64,000 bases of DNA from Rhodanobacter sp. T12-5. GTDB lineage: Bacteria; Pseudomonadota; Gammaproteobacteria; Xanthomonadales; Rhodanobacteraceae. Every line of letters begins with the position of its first letter. The first letter of the stretch is position 1. Both the position numbers and the translations under genes were made by a program. Below the pieces are notes generated by a model. It worked only from the letters and a program-made list of their open reading frames with translations, had not been told where the DNA came from and searched no databases. Location of the stretch: the NCBI RefSeq assembly GCF_008329435.1, contig NZ_NPKN01000006.1, positions 225,562 to 289,561 on the forward strand, given 5' to 3'. Positions 9,396-17,163 of this stretch are shown here, piece by piece.

Positions 9396-10100
9396 TCAAC
9401 CGCGCGCGGGAATTTTCAGCCCGCGCTGCACCGCCGGGCGGGCCAGTCCGCGATCGAGCCAGGCTGCAACGTTGGGGAACGTGTCGAACTGCACCAGTTC
9501 GCGCGCTTCGTAGAACGTGATCAGGTTGTTGACCCAGCCCAGCGTGGCGATGTCGGCAATGGTGTAGTCGTCGCCCATGATCCAGTCGCGGCCTTCCAGG
9601 CGGCTGTCGAGCACGCCGAGCAGACGCTTCGATTCGTCGACGTAGCGCTGCAGCGGGCGCTTGTCCTCATAGCTCTTGCCGGCAAATTTGTTGAAGAAAC
9701 CGACCTGGCCGAACATCGGCCCGATCGAGGCCATCTGGAAGAACACCCACTGGATCGTCTCCCAGCGCCGCGCTGCGTCGACCGGGATGAACTGCCCCGA
9801 CTTGTCCGCCAGGTACAGCAGGATCGCACCCGACTCGAACAAGGCCAGCGGCGCGCCGCCCGGGCCACGCGGGTCGATGATCGCGGGAATCTTGCCGTTC
9901 GGGTTCAGCGACAGGAACTCCGCCGTGTGGCTCTCGTCTTTCGTGATATCGACCAGGTGCGGCTCGTAAGCCAGCCCGGTTTCTTCCAGCATGATCGATA
10001 CCTTTACCCCGTTCGGCGTGTTCAAGGAATAGAGCTGGATGCGCTCGGGATGTGCGGCGGGCCAGCGGCTGGCTATCGGGAAAGCGGAAAGACCGGACAC
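9396..10100 (-). CDS. Glutathione S-transferase family protein (YfcG/YghU-like disulfide reductase)
   Basis: 234 residues, taken to start at GTG 10100 because AGGAG sits six bases before it. The N-terminal thioredoxin-like half has RIQLYSLNTPNGVKVSIMLEE and the glutathione-binding FLSLNPNGKIPAIIDP then LFESGAILLYLADK. The all-helical half includes WIMGDDYTIADIATLGWV. The SLNTPNG active-site segment matches the Nu-class YfcG/YghU group, which act as glutathione-dependent disulfide-bond oxidoreductases rather than conjugating enzymes. Cytosolic. It is convergent with the acylase. Confidence 0.88.
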   Translation of the reverse strand: MSGLSAFPIASRWPAAHPERIQLYSLNTPNGVKVSIMLEETGLAYEPHLVDITKDESHTAEFLSLNPNGKIPAIIDPRGPGGAPLALFESGAILLYLADKSGQFIPVDAARRWETIQWVFFQMASIGPMFGQVGFFNKFAGKSYEDKRPLQRYVDESKRLLGVLDSRLEGRDWIMGDDYTIADIATLGWVNNLITFYEARELVQFDTFPNVAAWLDRGLARPAVQRGLKIPARG

Positions 10101-10285
10101 GGTTTGCTCCTGCAAGGGTGATCGTGCCTAGGTGGGGCGTCCGCAGCGCGGGTTCAATCCCGCCCGCACAACCCTCCGGTCGCCATGGCATCGAGTGGCG
10201 GCCGCACGCGGACCGTCTGCAACGCGCCGTTGCCGGCGCGGCCGCGGGATTCCATTGGACAAACGACCATCATCGGAAGAACACT

Positions 10286-10435
10286 TCAGTGCCGCTTGAA
10301 GTACTGCACTTCGCGTTCGTGCTTTTCCGCCGCTTCGCGCGTCTTGAATGTTCCGAGGTTGCGGCGCTTGCCGGTGTCCGGATTCTTCTTGCGCGAATAG
10401 AGCCGGTACTCGCCCGATTTCAGTTTGCGGATCAT
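10286..10435 (-). CDS. Conserved basic 49-residue protein
   Basis: A short gene with a near-ideal ribosome site (AAAGGAGGTGG, eight bases before ATG 10435). The product begins MIRKLKSGEYRLYSRKKN, continues PDTGKRRNLGTF and ends in a charged helix, KTREAAEKHEREVQY. This basic strand-strand-helix pattern recurs in small uncharacterised proteins of many proteobacteria and cyanobacteria. The GxYRLYSRK start looks like a nucleic-acid-binding AP2/integrase-arm type fold, but that is inference. It is an independent unit between the GST gene and an OmpA-type lipoprotein. Confidence 0.75.
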   Translation of the reverse strand: MIRKLKSGEYRLYSRKKNPDTGKRRNLGTFKTREAAEKHEREVQYFKRH

Positions 10436-10548
10436 CGCGACCACCTCCTTTCCGAACCCTCACACCGGCAGGGTCGCGGAAAGGTGATGGATGAAACCCG
10501 GCAGCAATCACGCCGGTTCCGTCGCCGCCGCGACAAGCGCTTCCGGCT

Positions 10549-11139
10549 TCAGCCGGCGCCGGCGCCGGCAAAGTCGATTACCAGGGCGACGCGACGGTTG
10601 TTCGCACCGCTGTCACGCGTCCCACCGGGTTCGACCTGGCGATTGCGTGCTTCGCCGTAGCTGACGGCGCGCACTTGATTGGCCGCCATGCCGCCGGTGG
10701 AAACAAGATAGTCGCGCACCGCCTCGGCGCGCTTCTTGCCGAGGCGCTGGTTGTAGCTGGCGGAGCCGGCCGGATCGGTAAAGCCCTCAACGGTGACCAC
10801 CGCGTCGGAATGATGCGACTGCATGACCTGGGCAAAGTCCTGCAGCATGGTCTTGTCCTGTTCGTTCAGATCGGCCTTGTTGAAATCGAAGTGCGCGACC
10901 GTGTCCACACGCAAACGCCCTTGCATCTGTGTCAGCGTGGCGTCGTATTTCGAAAAGTGCTGGCGCATGTCGGCCGTGAGCGAATCGATCTGCTGCTGCA
11001 TCTGTGCGTCGGTAGCCTGCAACTTGCTGATGGCAGCATCAAACTCGGTGCGCTTGACGTAACTGCTGCAGCCCGCCAATGACGTCACGGCGGCCACGGC
11101 AACAGCGAAACAAAGGGCATGAGGCAATCGGTTGGACAT
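10549..11139 (-). CDS. OmpA-family peptidoglycan-associated lipoprotein
   Basis: 196 residues from ATG 11139 with AGGAGAG upstream. The N-terminus is a lipoprotein signal (VAAVTSLAGC lipobox, cysteine near residue 22). A short coiled-coil stretch follows (residues ~30-75, FDAAISKLQATDAQMQQQID), then an OmpA C-terminal domain: VEGFTDPAGSASYNQRLGKK RAEAVRDYL, and YGEARNRQV ending in NNRRVALVI. The conserved D and R that grip diaminopimelate are present. It should anchor the outer membrane to peptidoglycan. The heptad region before the domain is unlike Pal and suggests a trimeric spacer, as in Lpp-like or YiaD-type proteins. Confidence 0.88.
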   Translation of the reverse strand: MSNRLPHALCFAVAVAAVTSLAGCSSYVKRTEFDAAISKLQATDAQMQQQIDSLTADMRQHFSKYDATLTQMQGRLRVDTVAHFDFNKADLNEQDKTMLQDFAQVMQSHHSDAVVTVEGFTDPAGSASYNQRLGKKRAEAVRDYLVSTGGMAANQVRAVSYGEARNRQVEPGGTRDSGANNRRVALVIDFAGAGAG

Positions 11140-11432
11140 GGAACTCTCCTCTTTTCGGATCGGAATGCGGTGACCACGCGCAGGAATGATGCGCAGCCAC
11201 CTTCCGAGCATGCCTCGCGAAACGTGCACATTCCGAAAACCACGACATGTTTTCGACACCGCCGAATTCACGCGGAATTCAGCCTTGACGCACTTCTGCT
11301 CCGCGCCTCGTGTTCCGAAGCAGCTGGAAGCCGGCACCTCTTCGCGCCGACCGCAACTTGCGCGCGGTTCGATGAATGACGAGTATCGACGGACTGAGGC
11401 AACACCGCCGGACACACAGGGGACACGCAGAC

Positions 11433-12539
11433 ATGTCGACGATCCAGCTCAACTCTCTCACGCGCGTGGCGTGCGTCGCCGCGCTTGCCAGTGGCATGTT
11501 GCTCCACCCGACGATCGCTCATGCGCAGAAGCCTGTACCCGCCGGCGCCACAACCTACGTGTTGCCCGCCACGCCGAAAACGGTGGCCTGGGGACATTAC
11601 GACGCGCGTACGCCACCGGTACTGCGCATCCACTCCGGCGATACGGTGATATTCCACACCGTGCTTACCAACAGTCCGGACGGGCTTGAAAAGGCGGGCG
11701 TCAAACCGGCCGATGTGGAGCAGGATCTGCGCGACATCTTCGACGGCGTACCGAAGAAGGATCGCGGGCCGGGCGGCCACATCCTCACCGGCCCGGTCTA
11801 CATCGATGGCGCCGAGCCCGGCGACACGCTGGAAGTGCGGGTCCGCAAGATCGATCTAGCCATTCCCTATGCCTACAACGCCTTCCGCTACGGTGCCGGC
11901 TTCCAGACCGACGACTTTCCGTACGCCCGCATCAAGATCATCCCGCTCGACCTCGCCACGCGCACCGCCCACTTCGCGCCCGGCATCGACATCCCGCTGC
12001 ACCCGTTCTTCGGCAGCATGGGCGTCGCCCCGCCACCGGCGTTCGGCCGTTACGACAGTGCGCCGCCCACCATCATCGGCGGCAACATGGACAACAAGGA
12101 GCTGGTCGAAGGTTCGACCGTCTACTACCCCGTATTCGTGCCCGGCGCGCTGTTTCAGCTCGGCGACGGCCACGCCGGCCAGGGCAACGGCGAAGTGGAC
12201 ATCACCGCGATGGAGACCTCGCTGGTGGGCACGCTGCAGTTCATCGTGCACAAGGGCGTCAAGACCGGCCCGTACCCCCGCGCGGAAACGCCGACCCACT
12301 ACATCAGCATGGGATTCGACGACGACCTGACCGTTGCCGCGCACAAGGCGGTCGCCGGCATGATCGATTTCCTGGTCGAGCACAAGCACATGAGCCGCGA
12401 CGATGCCTACATGCTGATCAGCGTGGCCGGCGACATCGACATCACCGAACTGGTCGACCACAACAAGGGCGTGCACGTGATGCTGCCCAAGGCGATCTTC
12501 AAGCCAGGGCCTGAAGACAAGGCGATGCATGATCGATGA
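11433..12539 (+). CDS. Exported acetamidase/formamidase (FmdA/AmdA family)
   Basis: 368 residues. Start placed at ATG 11433 (AGGGGA upstream) because it opens a signal peptide ending near PTIAHAQ; the in-frame ATG at 11376 would bury the signal. The mature protein shows VLRIHSGDTVIFHTV, GHILTGPVYIDGAEPGDTLEV, HPFFGSMGVAPPPAFGRYDS and GDGHAGQGNGEVDITAMETS, all diagnostic for the family. These enzymes hydrolyse short amides to ammonia plus the acid. Most characterised members are cytosolic; the leader here predicts a periplasmic enzyme. Divergent from the OmpA lipoprotein across about 290 bp. Confidence 0.87.
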   Translation: MSTIQLNSLTRVACVAALASGMLLHPTIAHAQKPVPAGATTYVLPATPKTVAWGHYDARTPPVLRIHSGDTVIFHTVLTNSPDGLEKAGVKPADVEQDLRDIFDGVPKKDRGPGGHILTGPVYIDGAEPGDTLEVRVRKIDLAIPYAYNAFRYGAGFQTDDFPYARIKIIPLDLATRTAHFAPGIDIPLHPFFGSMGVAPPPAFGRYDSAPPTIIGGNMDNKELVEGSTVYYPVFVPGALFQLGDGHAGQGNGEVDITAMETSLVGTLQFIVHKGVKTGPYPRAETPTHYISMGFDDDLTVAAHKAVAGMIDFLVEHKHMSRDDAYMLISVAGDIDITELVDHNKGVHVMLPKAIFKPGPEDKAMHDR

Positions 12540-12620
12540 CAGGCTGCACCTTCGCCCGCAAGGCCATCGAAAGACGAGTGCCGGCGCGGGAGGCTGTCTT
12601 GCGGACAGCCTCTTGAGCGC

Positions 12621-13814
12621 CTACGGCTGACCCTTCGCCTGCCTTGTGCGCGCCATGCAGCGCTGCCAGCGCTGGTCGACACGCGTCGCGAACCACGCGG
12701 TGGTGAGCTTGCGGGTGATCTTCGGGCTGTGCAGCGTGATGCCCGGCAGCACGGCACGCGGCAGGGGTTTGCGTTCAATTTTTTCGGCGAGGGCGAAGAC
12801 GCGGACGTAAAGTCTGCTGTCGGCAAAATCACGACTGTCGCCCCGCTCGAGGTCGCGATGAATCGCCGACTCGCTCAAGTCCAGTCGCGCAGCCAGCGAA
12901 CGCACGGCCAGTTCGGTCGCCCCCGCCGGGTCGCCTAGCCCCGCGTCGGGTCGGAGCAGGTCACCGTCCAGTGCCAGCGGGATTCCCGACGCGAGGCTCA
13001 CCGCATGTTGGAACGCCGCATTGCGGCTCGAATACCAGCCCGCGTTGAAGTCGGCGAAACGGTACAACGGCTGCGGGTAGTCCACCGGATAGCCCAGCAG
13101 GTGCATGACGCCGAAGTACACGCCGCCACGCCGGCTGAACACCTCGTGGCGGATCGAACCGTCGACCGGATACGGATAGTCCCGTGCATGCGCTTCGGCG
13201 AACGCGATGCTTACCTGCATCGGCCCGCCGGTGTGCACCGGATTGAAATCGCCGAACAGGCGCCTGCCCAGCGGGACCATGCCGATGAAGTCCTGGAAAA
13301 TCCCGCTGAGCTGCTTCTCGGTACGCGCCGCACGCAACCGTTCGCTGTAGCGCCGGCCATCGGGCGATTTCAGCCACAGCGCGGCATCCACCAGGAAGCC
13401 CGGCACATGTTTCGCTGCGGCACGGCGGTCGATCTCCCGCCGCGCGATCTCCGCCAGGCCCGGCACCACCGGGTCGACCTGGAACCCCGATTCCTGCTCG
13501 GCCACGGCCAGCACCGAGCACAGGTTCGAGGGGGTCGGCGCGATCTGTTGTGAAGAAAATGCGACCTGGATATCGGCCGCCCAGCCGTCGCGATCGGTGA
13601 CGCCGGCCGGCATCAACCGCACGATCTGAGCGCGTACCTGCGCCGGTCGGGGCGGCGCCTCCTGCGTGCGCTGGCGCACGCAACCTGCAAGCACGGCAGG
13701 CATGACCAGCAGTATGGCAACGAGACGATGGCGCAAGAGGATCCGGGATGCCGTCTTTTGCGGACTTTCGCCCATGGGGAGTGCGACGAAGCCGGAGCCA
13801 ACGCGATCGAACAT
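12621..13814 (-). CDS. DUF1615 lipoprotein
   Basis: 397 residues if translation begins at ATG 13814, which overlaps the TGA of the preceding small gene (TGATG), arguing for coupling. An internal ATG at 13775 gives a more usual lipoprotein leader, so the true start is uncertain. A lipobox (PAVLAGC) follows the hydrophobic segment [12 protein letters not shown]. The body carries the family landmarks [47 protein letters not shown] and [18 protein letters not shown]. The EQESGF stretch and the GPMQVS segment resemble lytic transglycosylase folds, so a role on cell-wall glycan at the outer membrane is a reasonable inference. Family confident, activity unknown. Confidence 0.82.
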   Translation of the reverse strand: MFDRVGSGFVALPMGESPQKTASRILLRHRLVAILLVMPAVLAGCVRQRTQEAPPRPAQVRAQIVRLMPAGVTDRDGWAADIQVAFSSQQIAPTPSNLCSVLAVAEQESGFQVDPVVPGLAEIARREIDRRAAAKHVPGFLVDAALWLKSPDGRRYSERLRAARTEKQLSGIFQDFIGMVPLGRRLFGDFNPVHTGGPMQVSIAFAEAHARDYPYPVDGSIRHEVFSRRGGVYFGVMHLLGYPVDYPQPLYRFADFNAGWYSSRNAAFQHAVSLASGIPLALDGDLLRPDAGLGDPAGATELAVRSLAARLDLSESAIHRDLERGDSRDFADSRLYVRVFALAEKIERKPLPRAVLPGITLHSPKITRKLTTAWFATRVDQRWQRCMARTRQAKGQP

Positions 13815-13999
13815 CAGATGATCGGGATAAGCCAGTGGATCGTCACGTAGACGATGACCTCGGCCACCACGAACACGACGAAACCCACACAGAACCTCGT
13901 GGCCGGCTTTTCGTTCCAGAATCGGTGCGCCAACTTGCGCGCTGCCTTGGCGGCGGAGTCCCCCGTTGTGTCCACACTCTCGGCGTTCCCGGTATCCAT
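13814..13999 (-). CDS. Small single-span membrane protein upstream of the DUF1615 gene
   Basis: 61 residues with a charged N-terminal half ([19 protein letters not shown]) and one C-terminal membrane helix ([19 protein letters not shown]). ATG 13999 follows AAAGGACATCCG. Its stop overlaps the possible ATG of the lipoprotein gene, so both are likely co-transcribed. No family recognised; such proteins often assist or regulate envelope proteins. Confidence 0.6.
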   Translation of the reverse strand: MDTGNAESVDTTGDSAAKAARKLAHRFWNEKPATRFCVGFVVFVVAEVIVYVTIHWLIPII

Positions 14000-14141
14000 G
14001 CGGATGTCCTTTCAGCGATACGTGTTGTCGAGCATCATCACCGCTCGGGACACACGGCGCAATTCCGCCGGGACAACCGATTTCAAGGATTGGACGCGAC
14101 ACCCTCTGTTTTTCCCGGCACATCGGCACTACATATGGCCG

Positions 14142-14945
14142 ATGACTCCGCTGCAGCAATTCATCCAGACCTACCCGCGCCTGTTCGTGCTGACCGGCGC
14201 GGGATGCAGTACCGATTCGGGCATCCCCGACTATCGCGACCGGGACGGCCAGTGGAAGCGCGCGCCGCCGATCGACTACGCCGCCTTCATGCGCGAACCG
14301 GGCGCCCGCCAGCGCTACTGGGCGCGCAGCCTGGTCGGTTGGCGGCGTTTCGGCAGGGCGCAACCGAATGGCGCACATCATGCGCTGGCCCAACTCGAAC
14401 GCCGCGGGCAAGTCGAACTGCTGGTGACACAGAATGTGGATCGCCTGCACCAGCGTGCCGGCAGCGAGCAGGTGATCGACCTGCACGGACGTCTCGACGA
14501 AGTGCGCTGCATGAGCTGCGAGTGGCGCCTGTCCCGTCATGCGTTCCAGCAGATGCTGGTCGAGCGCAATCCGGCCTGGGTATCGCTGGATGCCGCCGAT
14601 GCGCCGGATGGCGACGCCGATCTGGAAGGCCAGGACTTCGCAGGCTTCGATGTGCCGCCGTGCCTTCACTGCGGCGGGATCGTGAAGCCCGATGTGGTGT
14701 TCTTCGGCGAACACGTACCGCGCGAACGCGTGGAAGCCGCCGGGCGCGCATGGCAGGCTGCCGACGCGGTGCTGGTGGTGGGTTCCTCGCTGATGGTCTA
14801 CTCCGGCTACCGCTTCGTGGCTGCCGCGGCGCGAGCCGGCAAACCGGTTGCCGCCGTCACCCTGGGCCGCACCCGCGCCGATGCCCTGCTTGCCCTGAAA
14901 GTCGACGCACGCTGCCGCGAGGCGCTGGCCTTCCTGCACGAGTAG
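14142..14945 (+). CDS. Sir2 family NAD-dependent protein deacetylase
   Basis: 267 residues from ATG 14142. Sir2 motifs in order: [18 protein letters not shown] (NAD binding, residues ~17-34), [14 protein letters not shown] (QNxD), the catalytic histidine in DLHGRLDEV, two zinc pairs CMSC and CLHC, then KPDVVFFGE and [10 protein letters not shown]. The [13 protein letters not shown] form marks class II sirtuins (SIRT4-like), which can show deacylase, ADP-ribosyl or lipoamidase activity. Cytosolic. An insert rich in Asp ([16 protein letters not shown]) separates the two cysteine pairs. Confidence 0.92.
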   Translation: MTPLQQFIQTYPRLFVLTGAGCSTDSGIPDYRDRDGQWKRAPPIDYAAFMREPGARQRYWARSLVGWRRFGRAQPNGAHHALAQLERRGQVELLVTQNVDRLHQRAGSEQVIDLHGRLDEVRCMSCEWRLSRHAFQQMLVERNPAWVSLDAADAPDGDADLEGQDFAGFDVPPCLHCGGIVKPDVVFFGEHVPRERVEAAGRAWQAADAVLVVGSSLMVYSGYRFVAAAARAGKPVAAVTLGRTRADALLALKVDARCREALAFLHE

Positions 14946-15073
14946 CGCCAGCGGGTCGCGGGCCCGGCCGCATTTCGTCGGCATTCCCGTCGTGCCTTGG
15001 ACTGGCGTCGACGGGCCCCATGTATGCGACGTCGCCACCGGCAGCAGTGCGACCCATCCCACGGAGGCAGTCC

Positions 15074-15529
15074 ATGTCGACTTACCGCAAGACTCCCGAA
15101 GCCCTTTCGCGGCTCACGCCCGAGCAGTATCGCGTCACCCAGGAGGCCGCCACCGAGCGCCCCTTCGACAACGCCTACAACGACCACCGGGATCCCGGCC
15201 TCTACGTGGATATCGTCTCGGGCGAACCGTTGTTCACCTCGCTGGACAAGTTCGACAGCCATTGCGGCTGGCCGAGCTTCACCCGGCCGGTGCAGCCCGA
15301 ACGCGTCATCGAGCATCGTGACGACAGCCACGGCATGAGCCGCGTCGAAGTACGTTCGCGCGACGGCGACAGCCATCTCGGTCATGTCTTTCCGGACGGG
15401 CCGCGCGATGCCGGCGGCCTGCGCTACTGCATCAACTCGGCCTCGCTGCGCTTCATACCGCTCGACCAGCTCGAAAGCGAAGGCTACGGCGACTACCGCA
15501 AGTTGTTCGATACCCCGCAGGCATCGTAA
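15074..15529 (+). CDS. msrB: Peptide-methionine (R)-S-oxide reductase MsrB
   Basis: 151 residues, ATG 15074 with ACGGAGG. It contains [31 protein letters not shown] and the catalytic cysteine in [14 protein letters not shown]. It reduces the R epimer of methionine sulfoxide in proteins, recycled by thioredoxin. The two structural-zinc CxxC pairs of many MsrB enzymes are absent (SGEPLFTS stands where one would be), so this is the zinc-free form. Downstream of the sirtuin by ~130 bp in the same direction, possibly one transcript. Confidence 0.93.
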   Translation: MSTYRKTPEALSRLTPEQYRVTQEAATERPFDNAYNDHRDPGLYVDIVSGEPLFTSLDKFDSHCGWPSFTRPVQPERVIEHRDDSHGMSRVEVRSRDGDSHLGHVFPDGPRDAGGLRYCINSASLRFIPLDQLESEGYGDYRKLFDTPQAS

Positions 15530-15623
15530 CCGCACCGGTCGAACGCGCCATCCTCGTCGACGGCGGCTTTCGGGTCGTCCAGGGAAAAGCAACGTGGCGC
15601 CGGTCGGGTTCCGCGAAGTTGAC

Positions 15624-16196
15624 TCAGTGTTGGGCCGCCTCGATGCGCCGGTCGGGGACCAGCCACAACAATGCCGTCAGCGCGTACAGCAATTGCGCAG
15701 CCCATGGCCGCCAGAACGTCAGCGCGATTCCGGTCAGGTAAAGCACCGGCGAAAGTTTCCCTTTCCAGTCCGAGCCGATCGCGCGCTGGAGTACCGAACC
15801 GGAACCTTCTGCCGCGATGAGCGTTTGCTGGAGTATCCAGTACGCCAGCGCGGCCATCAGCAACACCACGCCGTACACCGCCGTCGGCGACTCGGCGAAG
15901 TGGTTTTCGCCCATCCACGCCGTGGTGAAGGGAAACAGCGACAACCAGAACAGCAGGTGCAGGTTGGCCCACAACACCGTGCCCGAAACCCGGTGGCTGG
16001 TGGAAAGCAGGTGATGATGGTTGTTCCAGTAGATGCCGACGTACACGAAACTCAGCACGTAGCTGAGCAATACCGGTACGAGCGGCAGCAGTGCGGCGAG
16101 CGAATGCTCGTGCGGCACCTTCAGCTCCAGCACCATGATGGTGATGATGATCGCGATGACCCCATCGCTGAACGCTTCCAGCCTGCCCTTGCCCAT
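15624..16196 (-). CDS. TMEM175/DUF1211-family membrane protein, likely potassium channel
   Basis: 190 residues from ATG 16196 (GGGGAGA upstream). The first helix carries the family signature RLEAFSDGVIAIIITIMVLE, where FSDGV lines the pore in bacterial TMEM175 channels. Six hydrophobic segments follow, including LLSYVLSFVYVGIYWNNHHH and LHLLFWLSLFPFTTAW. Inner membrane, predicted tetramer. Convergent with msrB. Confidence 0.85.
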   Translation of the reverse strand: MGKGRLEAFSDGVIAIIITIMVLELKVPHEHSLAALLPLVPVLLSYVLSFVYVGIYWNNHHHLLSTSHRVSGTVLWANLHLLFWLSLFPFTTAWMGENHFAESPTAVYGVVLLMAALAYWILQQTLIAAEGSGSVLQRAIGSDWKGKLSPVLYLTGIALTFWRPWAAQLLYALTALLWLVPDRRIEAAQH

Positions 16197-16273
16197 CCGA
16201 CGTCTCCCCGGTTCATCGCTGTTCGTTCGGGTGCAGCATGCCTCAGGACCTGCCCGCCTGCACGGTCGAAATG

Positions 16274-16291
16274 TGCAACTTAATGGTTGCA
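16274..16291 (+). promoter_or_regulatory. Candidate ArsR-type operator
   Basis: TGCAAC at 16274-16279 and GTTGCA at 16286-16291 form a perfect inverted repeat around a 6-bp centre. It lies about 50 bp before the SRPBCC-ArsR gene pair, the right place for autoregulation by the ArsR protein. Confidence 0.5.
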
Positions 16292-16339
16292 TTTCACCTC
16301 GTGGCGGGTGCATGCTCGTGTGCAACAAGGAGATGGCCC

Positions 16340-16813
16340 ATGAGCGATCGCATCGAGAAACGCATTGAGCTGAAAGCCCCGGTGGCGCGCGTCTGGCGTG
16401 CACTGACCGACTACCGCGAATTCGGCGAGTGGTTCCGCGTCAAGCTGGCCGGGCCGTTCGAACCCGGCAAGGAGGCCGTGGGCCAGGTCACGCATCCGGG
16501 CTACGAACATGTCACCTGGCGGGCCGTCGTGCAGAAGATGGAACCGGAGCGGCTGTTCGCGCTTTCCTGGCATCCCTACGCCATCGACCCGGCCGTCGAC
16601 TATTCCGCCGAACCGCAGACCCTGATCGAGTTCCGCCTCGAACCCAGCGGCGACGGCACCTTGCTGACCCTCACCGAATCGGGCTTCGACAGCCTTCCTG
16701 CCGGGCGTCGCGACGAGGCGTGGCGCATGAACGACAACGGCTGGACGCAACAGATGCAGAACATCCGCCAGCACGTCGGGCAGGCCGGCGCCGAGGCCGG
16801 GCATGGCCGCTAG
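16340..16813 (+). CDS. SRPBCC (AHSA1-like) protein paired with an ArsR regulator
   Basis: 157 residues; ATG 16340 with AAGGAGAT. The pattern IEKRIELKAPVARVWRALTD, then FGEWFRVKLAGPFEPG and LTLTESGFDSLPAGRR, is the START/AHSA1 helix-grip fold, which binds a hydrophobic ligand in an internal cavity. The last 11 bp overlap the start of an ArsR-family gene. Such ArsR-SRPBCC pairs are common and self-regulated; the ligand is generally unknown. Confidence 0.85.
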   Translation: MSDRIEKRIELKAPVARVWRALTDYREFGEWFRVKLAGPFEPGKEAVGQVTHPGYEHVTWRAVVQKMEPERLFALSWHPYAIDPAVDYSAEPQTLIEFRLEPSGDGTLLTLTESGFDSLPAGRRDEAWRMNDNGWTQQMQNIRQHVGQAGAEAGHGR

Positions 16814-17150
16814 CGCGCAGGCCCGGCTGGCCCGACGGTCGCCGCGGGCGGCCACCGTGTTCGCTGCCCTCGGCGACCGCACGCGGCTGGCACTGGTGAC
16901 CCGGCTTTGCGATGGGTCGCGCTGCTCGATCGCCCAGCTCAGCGATGGCCAGCCGCTGACCCGGCAGGCGATCAGCAAGCACCTGCGCGTACTCGAAGAC
17001 GCACAGATCGTGCGCAGCGAGCGCGCAGGCCGGGAAAACCTGTACGTCCTCAACCCGCAGCCGATCGCCGACCTCGGCAACTACATCGAACTGGTATCCA
17101 GCCAGTGGGACGCCGCGCTGTCGCGATTGAAGGCCTTCGTGGAGGAGTGA
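16803..17150 (+). CDS. ArsR-family winged-helix repressor
   Basis: 115 residues starting inside the end of the SRPBCC gene. The HTH spans residues ~18-85: FAALGDRTRLALVTRLCDG, then the recognition helix LTRQAISKHLRVLEDAQIV and the wing RAGRENLYVLNP. No metal-binding cysteine pair is present, so it belongs to the non-metal branch that senses organic or other cues. It probably represses its own operon through the 16274 inverted repeat. Confidence 0.9.
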   Translation: MAASAQARLARRSPRAATVFAALGDRTRLALVTRLCDGSRCSIAQLSDGQPLTRQAISKHLRVLEDAQIVRSERAGRENLYVLNPQPIADLGNYIELVSSQWDAALSRLKAFVEE

Positions 17151-17163
17151 CACTGCGTGATCG

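Noticed and set aside
13748..15529. Plus frame running through sirtuin into msrB as one protein
   Set aside because: The sirtuin uses another frame, and MsrB has its own ATG and ribosome site at 15074.
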